Shown: positions 8,045 through 14,800, counted from the first letter of the stretch. The stretch: DNA of 36,408 bases from Patescibacteria group bacterium (GCA_027858235.1 JAQIDC010000067.1:1-36408), one strand, 5' to 3'. Made by a program: numbers and translations. The notes: generated by a model from the letters alone, not told the origin.

Positions 8045-8163
8045 TAAAAAACCCCGAACAAACATAAAGACGACATTCCGTCTGGTTTCTGTTTGTTCGG
8101 TCATTACTCGAAAGGGTGATGGATTTCCGCAAGGAAGTCACCAGTACGGGGTGTCTTTTTTGT
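8045..8163 (+). ncRNA. Structured RNA of about 115 nt, class not recognised
   Basis: Nested stems are visible: outer ACCCCG (8051-8056) with CGGGGT (8147-8152); AACAAACA (8057-8064) with TGTTTGTT (8090-8097), enclosing AGACG/CGTCT (8068-8072/8079-8083); CATTACT with GGTGATG around a CGAAAG loop (8102-8121); and a GCAA tetraloop hairpin ATTTCC/GGAAGT (8123-8138). GGTGA (about 8115-8119) and TCACC (8138-8142) offer an alternative pairing. A T tract follows the closing stem at once, as in a terminator. It could be an independent small RNA or a leader RNA ending before the zinc-ribbon gene at 8199. It does not match the riboswitch classes I know. Confidence 0.55.
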
Positions 8164-8198
8164 TGGTAACTTTCAATTAATCAATTTAAAATAAATTC

Positions 8199-8426
8199 AT
8201 GGAAAATGGAAATAAAAAATGTCCTTTTTGCAAAGAGGAAATAAAAGAAGAAGCCGTTATTTGCAAACACTGTAATACACAATTAGAAATAGGAGCAGAC
8301 CCAAGCAGAATGTTTGACGCAAGAAGAGGCGATAGGGCATTTAGGTTTTTGAAGAAATTAATTATGTTAGTAATAATTCTAGCCATTTTCTTCTGGGGTG
8401 TAGGAACCCTTTTTATGTCAACGTAA
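8199..8426 (+). CDS. Zinc-ribbon, single-helix membrane protein
   Basis: This 75-residue protein has an N-terminal zinc ribbon, KCPFCKEEIKEEAVICKHC (two CxxC knuckles), a short linker with GDRAFRF, and one hydrophobic helix (LIMLVIILAIFFWGVGTLF) at the C-terminus. The ribbon would face the cytoplasm. Similar ribbon-plus-helix proteins are common and uncharacterised. The next gene begins with a closely related ribbon, so the two probably arose by duplication. It follows the structured RNA by about 35 bases and may be controlled by it. Confidence 0.75.
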   Translation: MENGNKKCPFCKEEIKEEAVICKHCNTQLEIGADPSRMFDARRGDRAFRFLKKLIMLVIILAIFFWGVGTLFMST

Positions 8427-8552
8427 AAAAACATGATTCTTCCAGAGCATAGCAATAAAATAGCAATGGTACTATTTTAAATATAATTAATTTGTTTTCA
8501 TAATGATAATACTTAAATTTATAGCTGGAATTTACAACTAAACCTAAAATAT

Positions 8553-9659
8553 ATGAATAATAACACAAAAAAATGTCCATTCTGTGCAGAAGAAATCAAA
8601 TATGAAGCAATTAAATGTAAACATTGTGCTAGCGATTTGCCTGAGCACTCCAAGAAAGAAGCAGTTGAGATAAAGCAGGTGAAGATAGAGGAAGGTAAAA
8701 ATAGCAAGAAAGAAAGAAAGGAGGAACAGAAAAGAGATAAATATTTAGCTAAAAGACATTATGGGCTTATTGGTTTTATTGTAGGGATGTTTTATTATTT
8801 TATATCAATACCTATTTTAATTCTTTGGTACATTTGGAAAGAAACAAAACTTACTAGAAAAAACAAGCTAATAAGTACGATAATTATCATAGTAATTTAT
8901 ACTCCATATATAATCCTATCAATTCACAACAATAGGCCACCAAGCATAACCATTTTAGAACCAAATAATAATTTTCAAACTCAAGCAAACAGTATTGAGA
9001 TAAAAGGTATGGTCGATCCCCAAAATGCTACTATCATATTGAGCGACAAAAAAATAGTAGCCACGGATGGTATTTCTTCATATTTGGGAGACAAAAAAAT
9101 AGTAGCCACGGATGGTATTTTTTCATATATAGTAAAATTAAATCATGGAGAAAATAATTTTAATTTTATAGCATATAATAAGAACAAAAAAACAGAAGCC
9201 AATATTACAGTAAGTCGTATCCTGACAGAAGAGGAAATAGCAGAGAGAGAACAAAAGAAGAGAGAAGCTGAAGAGGCCAGAATTAGAACAGAGAGAGAAG
9301 CTGAAGAAGCCAGGATTATAGCAGAAAAGAAAGCGGAGGAAAGAAGAATAACAATTGAACGAGAAGCAAAAGAACGAGAGGCAGAAAGGTTGGCCGAAGA
9401 AAAGAAATGGGCACAATCTCCAGCTGGACAGTTACAAGCAAAATACCTATGGTCTAAAGAAGCCTGTGAAAAAGTAGTAGATAAAAAAATTTGGATTGGA
9501 ATGGAATATGAAATGTTAGTAGAGATACGTGGAAAACCAAATAGTGCAAATCCTTCTAATTATGGAGATGGAACAGAATGGCAATGGTGCTGGCATGGAT
9601 TTAGTCCATTCTGTTTTTATGATAATGATGGTGACACGTTAATTGATAGTTGGAACTAA
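8553..9659 (+). CDS. Zinc-ribbon membrane protein with Ig-like, coiled-coil and BamE-like parts
   Basis: This protein has 368 residues. Order: zinc ribbon KCPFCAEEIKYEAIKCKHC (residues 7-25); a charged linker; two hydrophobic segments around residues 70-125; an Ig-like or glucodextranase-type beta domain beginning PSITILEPNNNF (about 135-225); a Glu/Arg-rich coiled coil (about 228-290); and a C-terminal segment IWIGMEYEMLVEIRGKPN resembling the SmpA/BamE fold. The Ig-like part contains a perfect 15-residue tandem duplication. The domain mix suggests an envelope protein that senses or scaffolds, but no function can be assigned. It is linked to the preceding gene by the shared ribbon. Confidence 0.75.
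   Translation: MNNNTKKCPFCAEEIKYEAIKCKHCASDLPEHSKKEAVEIKQVKIEEGKNSKKERKEEQKRDKYLAKRHYGLIGFIVGMFYYFISIPILILWYIWKETKLTRKNKLISTIIIIVIYTPYIILSIHNNRPPSITILEPNNNFQTQANSIEIKGMVDPQNATIILSDKKIVATDGISSYLGDKKIVATDGIFSYIVKLNHGENNFNFIAYNKNKKTEANITVSRILTEEEIAEREQKKREAEEARIRTEREAEEARIIAEKKAEERRITIEREAKEREAERLAEEKKWAQSPAGQLQAKYLWSKEACEKVVDKKIWIGMEYEMLVEIRGKPNSANPSNYGDGTEWQWCWHGFSPFCFYDNDGDTLIDSWN
9045..9134 (+). repeat. Tandem 45 bp duplication inside a gene
   Basis: The unit starting at 9045 recurs at 9090 with very few changes and adds 15 residues (DKKIVATDGI...) in frame to the Ig-like domain of the surrounding protein. The near identity at silent positions shows that it is recent. Confidence 0.9.
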
Positions 9660-9665
9660 TAATTA

Positions 9666-9687
9666 AACCTAAAATGCATTTTAGGTT
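9666..9687. other. Perfect 22 bp palindrome after the stop codon
   Basis: AACCTAAAATG is followed directly by its reverse complement, beginning 7 bases after the stop codon. No T tract follows, so it is not a standard terminator. It could be a 3' end processing hairpin or a protein site. Confidence 0.6.
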
Positions 9688-9744
9688 AACACAATATGAA
9701 AAAAACTTTTATCAATTATTTTTCAAGTTATATCATTAAATATA

Positions 9745-9780
9745 AAAAGTGAGTTGACAATTAACTCACTTTTAATTTTA
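9745..9780 (+). terminator. Strong intrinsic terminator
   Basis: An 11 bp perfect stem, AAAAGTGAGTT (9745-9755) with AACTCACTTTT (9763-9773), followed by a T-rich stretch. Confidence 0.85.
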
Positions 9781-9812
9781 CTCATTTACTTTTTAATATT
9801 GAACAAGAGGTG

Positions 9813-9818
9813 TATAAT
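9813..9818 (+). promoter_or_regulatory. -10 box TATAAT
   Basis: It lies downstream of the terminator and 42 bases before the ATG at 9861. Its position inside the possible GTG-started extension at 9810 favours the shorter gene. Confidence 0.5.
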
Positions 9819-9860
9819 AAAATAAAGATATTGCTTACAACAGAAAGTTTTATAAAAAAT

Positions 9861-10541
9861 ATGGCCAAAGACAATTACAAGAAAAGTTTAAATAATCTAT
9901 TATTCTTATTAAAAGAAAAGGTTGATGCTCTTGATTTCAGTCCAGCTATTAGCAAGCAGATTATTTCATTATCACCAGAACAATTAATTGACTCTGGAGT
10001 TGAAAGAATGTTTTTTAAACAAATATTTAATGAATTAAAAAAGAAAAAAATAATAATTAGTAGTTTTAAGCTAACTAATCAAGAAATATTTGACAGAGGC
10101 GCAACAGATATATTCAATGAATATAATAAACTCAATTTATATCTGGCTGATGATTTTTATAAAAAATATTCTCAGATTATAGATAGAAAAAAAACAGAAA
10201 AAGAAACCGTTTTCAAAAAACTTACTTACGATAAAAAGCTAAAAATATTAGAATTTAAAAACAAAAAGATAAGTTTTACAGGTAAAAACAAACAGCATGA
10301 ATTACTTTCAATTTTATTTTCTAATCCACAATTAGAACAAAATTATTCGGATATTGAGTATGAAAAGGATAATGAGCTTGATTACTCCGAGCTGACTAGA
10401 ATTGACAAAGAAAAACTGAAAAAACGATATAATGGAAGGGCATCAAGTATTAACTCAAACATTGCCATTAAAGTACAGATTAAGGATATGCTGGTTGCGG
10501 ACATGACAACAGTTAAAATTAACCCCAAATATATAGAATAA
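9861..10541 (+). CDS. Unknown Lys-rich protein, 226 residues
   Basis: A soluble, lysine- and asparagine-rich protein starting MAKDNYKKSLNNLLFLL. No membrane segment, signal peptide or catalytic motif is seen. The C-terminal third (about residues 180-225), from LDYSELTRIDKEKLKKRYNGRASSINSNIAIKV, has the alternating pattern of a small winged-helix or phage regulatory domain, but I cannot name it. The ATG at 9861 is chosen because a TATAAT box overlaps the longer GTG start at 9810. It has its own terminators on both sides and so is a single-gene unit in the element. Confidence 0.65.
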   Translation: MAKDNYKKSLNNLLFLLKEKVDALDFSPAISKQIISLSPEQLIDSGVERMFFKQIFNELKKKKIIISSFKLTNQEIFDRGATDIFNEYNKLNLYLADDFYKKYSQIIDRKKTEKETVFKKLTYDKKLKILEFKNKKISFTGKNKQHELLSILFSNPQLEQNYSDIEYEKDNELDYSELTRIDKEKLKKRYNGRASSINSNIAIKVQIKDMLVADMTTVKINPKYIE

Positions 10542-10586
10542 TCATTCAGCTGACTCTTGTCTGAATTCAGCTGCATATGAATATGT

Positions 10587-10616
10587 CAAAATAATCCTAT
10601 ACTTGGATTATTTTTT
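10587..10616 (+). terminator. Intrinsic terminator
   Basis: AAATAATCC and GGATTATTT flank an 8-base loop, followed by a T tract. Confidence 0.8.
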
Positions 10617-10627
10617 ATTTTGTCAAA

Positions 10628-10756
10628 ATGAACAACAATAAGTCAGACAACTTAAGCGAAGAACAAAAAAAACAAATCGCCACTGACTTGGCTGATTTAT
10701 TGTTTGAGCATTGGCAAAATAGAAATATTGATTCTAAGAAGCACATTGACAACTAA
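10628..10756 (+). CDS. Small acidic-helical protein, 42 residues
   Basis: A short frame, MNNNKSDNLSEEQKKQIATD followed by LADLLFEHWQNRN, with the amphipathic helix pattern of real small phage or recombinase-associated proteins. Its stop codon is in the same frame as the capsid remnant that follows, with no further stop between, so it could also be read as an upstream part of that decayed region. I do not recognise a family. Confidence 0.5.
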   Translation: MNNNKSDNLSEEQKKQIATDLADLLFEHWQNRNIDSKKHIDN

Positions 10757-11467
10757 ATAAACAAAAACCACACAAAACCAATTAAGACACTACGGGGATT
10801 ATACCCTAATTTAGCAGCTTCTTGGAATGTAATGACTTCAAAAGGTTTTGGTAACTCAGAGTTCGCTGAAGGTGGAACACCAAATGAAGATGCAACAGGT
10901 TACGCTAGACGTTCAGCTATCTATAAAGAATTAGGTAAAACTAAATCTATTACAGATAAAATGTTGGCCGCAGGAAAATCTTTCCTAGACCAAGAAGCAG
11001 AACAAACAGAAGTAGCTATTAGAGAAACAATCGAAGATGAGGAACAATACATTATCACTGGTGACGCTACTACTAGCCCATTACAGTATGATGGATTAGA
11101 TAGTTATATCTCAACTAACATCACTGACGACAATAACAATGCGTTAGGATTTAGAACAGATTTAATTGACGCAGCAATTCAGACTTTGCTTAATTCATAC
11201 GGAATGAGAGCAACAGCTATTTACTGTTCTTACGGAATGCAAAGAGCTATTAATAATTCTCTTGGTGGAGATGTAAGAGTTAACCTAGACCAAACTAATG
11301 AAGTTTCTTCTGGAGTTAATGTTACTTCAATTCAAACATCTATTGGTAAACTACCTATCATTAATACTTATGGTATTTCTGACGATAGTTCTACTTACGC
11401 AGGTTCAACTGTATCTGATTTATACATTGTGACTGAAAAGGCACGTGGTCAAGATGCACTATTTTAA
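10757..11467 (+). pseudogene. HK97-type major capsid protein remnant (SU10-like)
   Basis: The open frame begins right after the stop at 10754-10756 and has its first ATG at 10832 (211 residues). Residues before that ATG (TLRGLYPNLAASWNV) fit the protein but have no start codon. The core resembles SU10-like HK97-fold capsid proteins: GFGNSEFAEGGTPNEDATG, then RRSAIYKELGKTKSITDKML, the helical EAEQTEVAIRETIEDEEQYIITG, and the beta-rich QYDGLDSYI to LPIINTYGI. Full-length relatives have about 300-400 residues, so both ends look shortened. No portal, protease or terminase gene is near. It is a fossil of the phage ancestor of this element, although an expressed short protein cannot be excluded. 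Confidence 0.7.
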
Positions 11468-11491
11468 TTAATTTAATAAAGTGAAAAGATT

Positions 11492-12487
11492 ATGAGCAAG
11501 AAGAAATTTAACCAAAAAATTAAAAAACCACTTACAAAAGAATTTTTAACTGAAGAATATATAAATAAAAATAAAACATCAACTCAAATCATGAAAGAAA
11601 ACAATCTATCAGCAAGTAAGGTTATAAAACGTTTAGGAAAGCTTGGTGTAAAAAAACCATCTGAACTAAAATTTAAAAAAGGCAATCCAGGGCTGAAAAC
11701 AACAAAGGCGCTTAAAAAAATGTATCGTGAAGAAAAATTAAGCATTGTTCAGATAGCAGAAAAACTAAACATGACCCCGGGCTCAGTTACCAGCCTATTT
11801 AAAAGAAGATGTATCCCAATAAGTAAAGAGTTAAGATATGAAAGAACAAGACGAAATGATAAATTGCGCATAAGAAGATTAAAAAACAAAACTAATATAA
11901 AAAAACTTGTAAAAGAAGGGAACAAACAACGTATCAGAAAAATAGGAACTAGATGTAAAGAGGAAACAAAATTATTATTAAGTGAAAAAGCAATTGACAG
12001 AGGAATCAAGAATACTCAACGAACAAAAGAGGAAATTAAAACAAGCGATATACTGAAAACAATTAAACACATAAATCATGTTGAACAAGTTGGTATGAAA
12101 ATATTAGAAAACAACAAATATAAAACAGGCTATATTGTCGATTTTCTTATTCCGGGGAAAGAAAGACGACAAATTATTTTAGAAATTGATGGTTTTCATC
12201 ACTACAAAATGCCAGAAATAATAAATAAGGACGAAATTGAAAATAATTATCTATGCCAATCTGGTTTTTCAGTAATAAGGATCAAAGCAGAATTTGCAAA
12301 CGAATCAACGATTAAAAAGAGTATTGAACTAGCAAAAAAAGAAAAAGGCTGTGTAATATTGAAATGTGACGAAAAGATTGAAATCATTAGACAAAAACAG
12401 GGAAAAAATAATAAATTTAAGACGGAAATAAATATCTATAATCATATAACCAAAAAAGTTCATAAACAAATTATAGACTTGCGCTAA
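11492..12487 (+). CDS. Homing-type endonuclease with HTH repeats and VSR-like nuclease domain
   Basis: This protein has 331 residues. The N-terminal 120 residues hold two successive helix-turn-helix units: FLTEEYINKNKTSTQIMKEN with LSASKVIKRLGKLG, and MYREEKLSIVQIAEKLNMTPGSVTSLFKRR. A basic linker follows. The C-terminal part has KTGYIVDFLIPG, IILEIDGFHHY and GFSVIRIKAEF, the pattern of PD-(D/E)xK nucleases of the VSR/DUF559 or EDxHD homing group. Such enzymes spread by cutting conserved phage genes. It starts 24 bases after the capsid remnant, typical of a freestanding homing nuclease near its target. The catalytic assignment is by motif only. Confidence 0.75.
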   Translation: MSKKKFNQKIKKPLTKEFLTEEYINKNKTSTQIMKENNLSASKVIKRLGKLGVKKPSELKFKKGNPGLKTTKALKKMYREEKLSIVQIAEKLNMTPGSVTSLFKRRCIPISKELRYERTRRNDKLRIRRLKNKTNIKKLVKEGNKQRIRKIGTRCKEETKLLLSEKAIDRGIKNTQRTKEEIKTSDILKTIKHINHVEQVGMKILENNKYKTGYIVDFLIPGKERRQIILEIDGFHHYKMPEIINKDEIENNYLCQSGFSVIRIKAEFANESTIKKSIELAKKEKGCVILKCDEKIEIIRQKQGKNNKFKTEINIYNHITKKVHKQIIDLR

Positions 12488-12517
12488 AATGTAGAAGTTA
12501 AATATATAAGCTGTTTT

Positions 12518-12697
12518 CTATTTAGAGTATTTTACGTTCTTTGTTTTAATAGCTATAGATACTTTAAATATCTGAACAATGCCATCGTACCACTCAATTT
12601 TAAATCTATCTGATGATAATTGAATGATTGATTTAATATCTGCTTGGTCGATATTCAGAAATCTAATTATACTATTTAGATGTACAGTGCTTATCAT
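12518..12697 (-). CDS. Possible small minus-strand protein, 59 residues
   Basis: An open frame starts MISTVHLNSIIRFLNIDQAD and continues IKSIIQLSSDRFKIEWYDGI, ending in a beta-like, lysine-rich tail. The residue mix is that of a real globular protein more than of random AT-rich DNA. No Shine-Dalgarno is visible and I do not recognise it. It lies between the homing nuclease and the recombinase, on the opposite strand, where an element regulator could be expected, but there is no recognisable HTH. Confidence 0.4.
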   Translation of the reverse strand: MISTVHLNSIIRFLNIDQADIKSIIQLSSDRFKIEWYDGIVQIFKVSIAIKTKNVKYSK

Positions 12698-12746
12698 TAA
12701 ATTTTCATATTAATATACCAACATCAATAAAAATATCAATATTATT

Positions 12747-12902
12747 TAATATTAGGTAATCTAATTAAATTTGCCCCTATAACAATATCTATTGTTTTTT
12801 GACATAATAATACATATTTATATGTAAAATGCGTTAAAACCGCTATTTTTCAACAAGTTTTAGCATATTTTAGGCATAATGCAATTATTTTACCTAATAT
12901 TA
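12747..12902. repeat. 13 bp inverted repeat pair 130 bp apart
   Basis: TAATATTAGGTAA (12747-12759) and its exact reverse complement (12890-12902) flank a gene-free stretch upstream of the recombinase. They could be paired regulator sites allowing a DNA loop. Confidence 0.55.
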
Positions 12903-12919
12903 GCCCTTTATAATAATGT

Positions 12920-12942
12920 ATTGTATAATTGAATTATACAAT
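12920..12942. promoter_or_regulatory. 23 bp perfect dyad ahead of the recombinase
   Basis: ATTGTATAATT (12920-12930) and its reverse complement (12932-12942) flank a single G. The left arm contains TATAAT, so a repressor bound here would cover a promoter 21-43 bases ahead of the recombinase start. This is the best operator candidate in the element. Confidence 0.65.
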
Positions 12943-12962
12943 AATAAACAATTTATGCTAAT

Positions 12963-14615
12963 ATGAGCGAAAAAAACAGAGTAATCAAAGGTGTTGCATA
13001 CATAAGAGAGAGCACCGAAGAGCAGGACAAAGGCTTCTCTCCTGATAATCAGGAAAGGACCATGAAAGAATATGCAAAGAAAAATAATATCAATATAATT
13101 AAAATATACAAAGATTTAGTGACTGGCACTTCAGCTCTTAAGCGAGATAATTTTCAGCAGATGATAAAAGCGGGAGAAGAAGGGCAATTTAAAATTATTC
13201 TTGTATATCACACATCACGTTTTGCAAGGAATGTTAGAGAGGCAAGAAAATATAAAGAGTACTTAAGAGAAAAATTATTAATTGATGTAACATCAGTTAC
13301 TCAACACTTCGGCGACTGGAATGACCCCAGCGCTTTTTTGAATGAAGGAATCAACGAACTTTTCGATGCCTATTATTCAAAACAGTTAAGTTTTTGGATG
13401 CGCTCTGCATTTAAAGAAAAAAGGAGACAAGGGCTACAATTAGGGAATCCACCGCTAGGATATGTTAAAAAGAAATTAGGCTTTGATGTGGAACGAAAAA
13501 GGCCAATATATTCTAAAGAGTGGACCGTTGATAAAAAAGAATCACAATTAGTTAAAAAAATATTTAAAATGTATTCAACTGGAAATTACTCGTATGCTGA
13601 TATTGCTGAGGAAATAAATAAAACGGGTATAAAAACTAAATACGGATATTTATTTACCTATACATCAATTAAAGATATTCTGAAAAATAAGTCGTATCTT
13701 GGACAAGTATTTTCACCTCGAAGGAATTATCCAACATTACCAGGCAAACACAAAGCTCTCATCAAAGAATCATTGTTTAATAACGTTCAGAGTGCCATAG
13801 AGGAGCGGAGAGGGACAAAGGGACGACCAGTTGCTCAACATAGATTTTATCTCTTACAAGGGCTTGTGTATTGTTATAGTTGCAAAAAACATTTAAAAGG
13901 GAAAGAGAATGATGAAAATGCAAAGATGTTACCTCGTATGTACTGCCAAGCATTTAAGGCAACAAATAAAAATGAATATTTAACGTATGGGTGCAAATTC
14001 AGAAGAGAGGCGAGAGAATGTACACAAAAAAATGTAAGGGTTGAAATCATTGATGAACAGGTTATTAATTTTATAAAAGGATTAAATGTACCTGACGATA
14101 TTATCCAAATGACACTTCAAAAATTAAAACAAAAATTTAGTAGCACTAATAAATCAACGCCCGCCATGAAAAGGGTCTCACAATTAAAAAGAAGAAAAAA
14201 TAAAATAAATTTTCAGTTTCAGAATACTGATGAATTAAGTGAAGATGATTACCTTGAAAATTTAAGAACAATAAATATTGAATTAAACAAATTACAAGCA
14301 ACAGACATGGGCGGAATGACTAACACAGCAATAAATGCATACATAAATCAAACAGAAAAATACATTAAAGACTTTAAAATGTTTTGGGATACACTTGAAA
14401 AAGAAGAAATGCAAAAATGGATACACATGACAATTAAGAGAATATGGGTTAAAGACAAGAAGGTTGTGGCGATTGAACCACATGATGAATACAAAATACT
14501 ATTCACTATACATATGAAAGTCTTGTGTCATTGCCCTCTAGGCACCCCAAGCGAAAACACTCCTTTTTTAAGGAGTGTTTTTGATTGGGTGGTTTGCGGG
14601 TTGAAAACCCTCTAG
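12963..14615 (+). CDS. Large serine recombinase (integrase of the element)
   Basis: This protein has 550 residues. The N-terminal resolvase domain (about 1-150) carries the catalytic serine in VAYIRESTEEQ (Ser14), with RDNFQQMI, YHTSRFARN and the following helix. The recombinase domain (about 165-290) includes GNPPLGYVKKK and LKNKSYLGQVF. A zinc ribbon follows (GLVYCYSC, MYCQAF, YGCKFRREARECTQ; about 300-360), then a coiled-coil tail. Large serine integrases insert and excise DNA between short attP and attB sites with a 2-base core. The last 26 residues are encoded by the attR junction, so the tail is created by integration; in a circular form it would end differently (stop at 1230-1232). Confidence 0.93.
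   Translation: MSEKNRVIKGVAYIRESTEEQDKGFSPDNQERTMKEYAKKNNINIIKIYKDLVTGTSALKRDNFQQMIKAGEEGQFKIILVYHTSRFARNVREARKYKEYLREKLLIDVTSVTQHFGDWNDPSAFLNEGINELFDAYYSKQLSFWMRSAFKEKRRQGLQLGNPPLGYVKKKLGFDVERKRPIYSKEWTVDKKESQLVKKIFKMYSTGNYSYADIAEEINKTGIKTKYGYLFTYTSIKDILKNKSYLGQVFSPRRNYPTLPGKHKALIKESLFNNVQSAIEERRGTKGRPVAQHRFYLLQGLVYCYSCKKHLKGKENDENAKMLPRMYCQAFKATNKNEYLTYGCKFRREARECTQKNVRVEIIDEQVINFIKGLNVPDDIIQMTLQKLKQKFSSTNKSTPAMKRVSQLKRRKNKINFQFQNTDELSEDDYLENLRTINIELNKLQATDMGGMTNTAINAYINQTEKYIKDFKMFWDTLEKEEMQKWIHMTIKRIWVKDKKVVAIEPHDEYKILFTIHMKVLCHCPLGTPSENTPFLRSVFDWVVCGLKTL
14518..14546 (+). other. attR junction, 3' part of the split tRNA-His
   Basis: Left of CC (14534-14535) lie the element arm blocks AAGTCT (14518-14523) and GTCA (14527-14530). 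To the right, CTC closes the T stem and TAGGCAC (14539-14545) closes the acceptor of the tRNA-His begun at 1094, with C73 at 14546. The junction lies inside the recombinase gene. Confidence 0.85.
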
Positions 14616-14744
14616 AAAAGTGACGGAAATATAACTTTCAATTAAACCCAAAATAATTTAAATAATATATAAAACGTTTAGAAATTCTAGGCTTAGGGCT
14701 TGCCCATTCGATTCCCTCTAGGCACCCCAAGCGAAAACACTCCT
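14534..14744 (+). repeat. 31 bp direct repeat of the tRNA-His 3' end and terminator
   Basis: The 31 bases at 14534-14564 recur exactly at 14714-14744. Each copy contains the tRNA 3' end, a short spacer and the left arm of a terminator hairpin. The outer copy is preceded by TTCGATT (14707-14713), like a full T loop. The 149 bases between have no clear gene apart from the recombinase tail. This is the mark of an earlier, tRNA-restoring insertion at the same site. Confidence 0.88.
14554..14582 (+). terminator. Terminator, inner copy
   Basis: AAAACACTCCTT and AAGGAGTGTTTTT flank a T-rich loop. Originally the tRNA-His terminator, it now lies within the recombinase reading frame. Confidence 0.8.
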
Positions 14745-14761
14745 AATATTAGGAGTGTTTT
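14734..14761 (+). terminator. Terminator, outer copy
   Basis: AAAACACTCCT and AGGAGTGTTTT with loop AATATT. It shares its left arm with the inner copy but has a different loop. Confidence 0.8.
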
Positions 14762-14765
14762 GTGT

Positions 14766-14771
14766 TATAAT
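14766..14771 (+). promoter_or_regulatory. -10 box TATAAT for the transglutaminase-like gene
   Basis: TATAAT directly follows the tRNA terminator, 29 bases before the ATG at 14801. A similar layout, terminator then TACAAT (19356-19361) then CCTTGGTG, recurs ahead of the acetyltransferase gene. Confidence 0.5.
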
Positions 14772-14800
14772 GGTGATAACCCCTGGTGGGAAGTAAAACT

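Larger units (their letters stand above)
1154..14535 (+). mobile_element. 13.4 kb serine-integrase element inserted in tRNA-His
   Basis: The ends are set by the two halves of one tRNA-His gene, joined by a shared CC dinucleotide at 1154-1155 and 14534-14535. The element's own outer sequences, when brought together, form an inverted repeat around that CC (arms 14518-14533 and 1156-1171), as expected for a serine integrase attP. Contents in order: small unknown gene, complete tRNA-His, kinase-like pseudogene, RdgB-like pseudogene, antirepressor, OLD-type nuclease, structured RNA, zinc-ribbon membrane proteins, unknown gene, capsid remnant, homing endonuclease, small minus-strand gene, recombinase. 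The capsid relic suggests phage ancestry, but no terminase, portal or tail genes remain, so it is now more like a phage satellite or integrative island. Confidence 0.85.

Noticed and set aside
8045-8163. Naming the structured RNA as SRP RNA or a fluoride or c-di-GMP riboswitch
   Set aside because: Short similar words are present (TCCGCAAGGAAG, GGTGATGG), but the required conserved loops and pairings of those classes are not.
9045-9134. CRISPR-like repeats
   Set aside because: Only two units, directly tandem and in frame within a gene; no spacers.
9666-9687. Terminator call for the 22 bp palindrome
   Set aside because: No T tract follows on either strand; a clear terminator lies downstream at 9745-9780.
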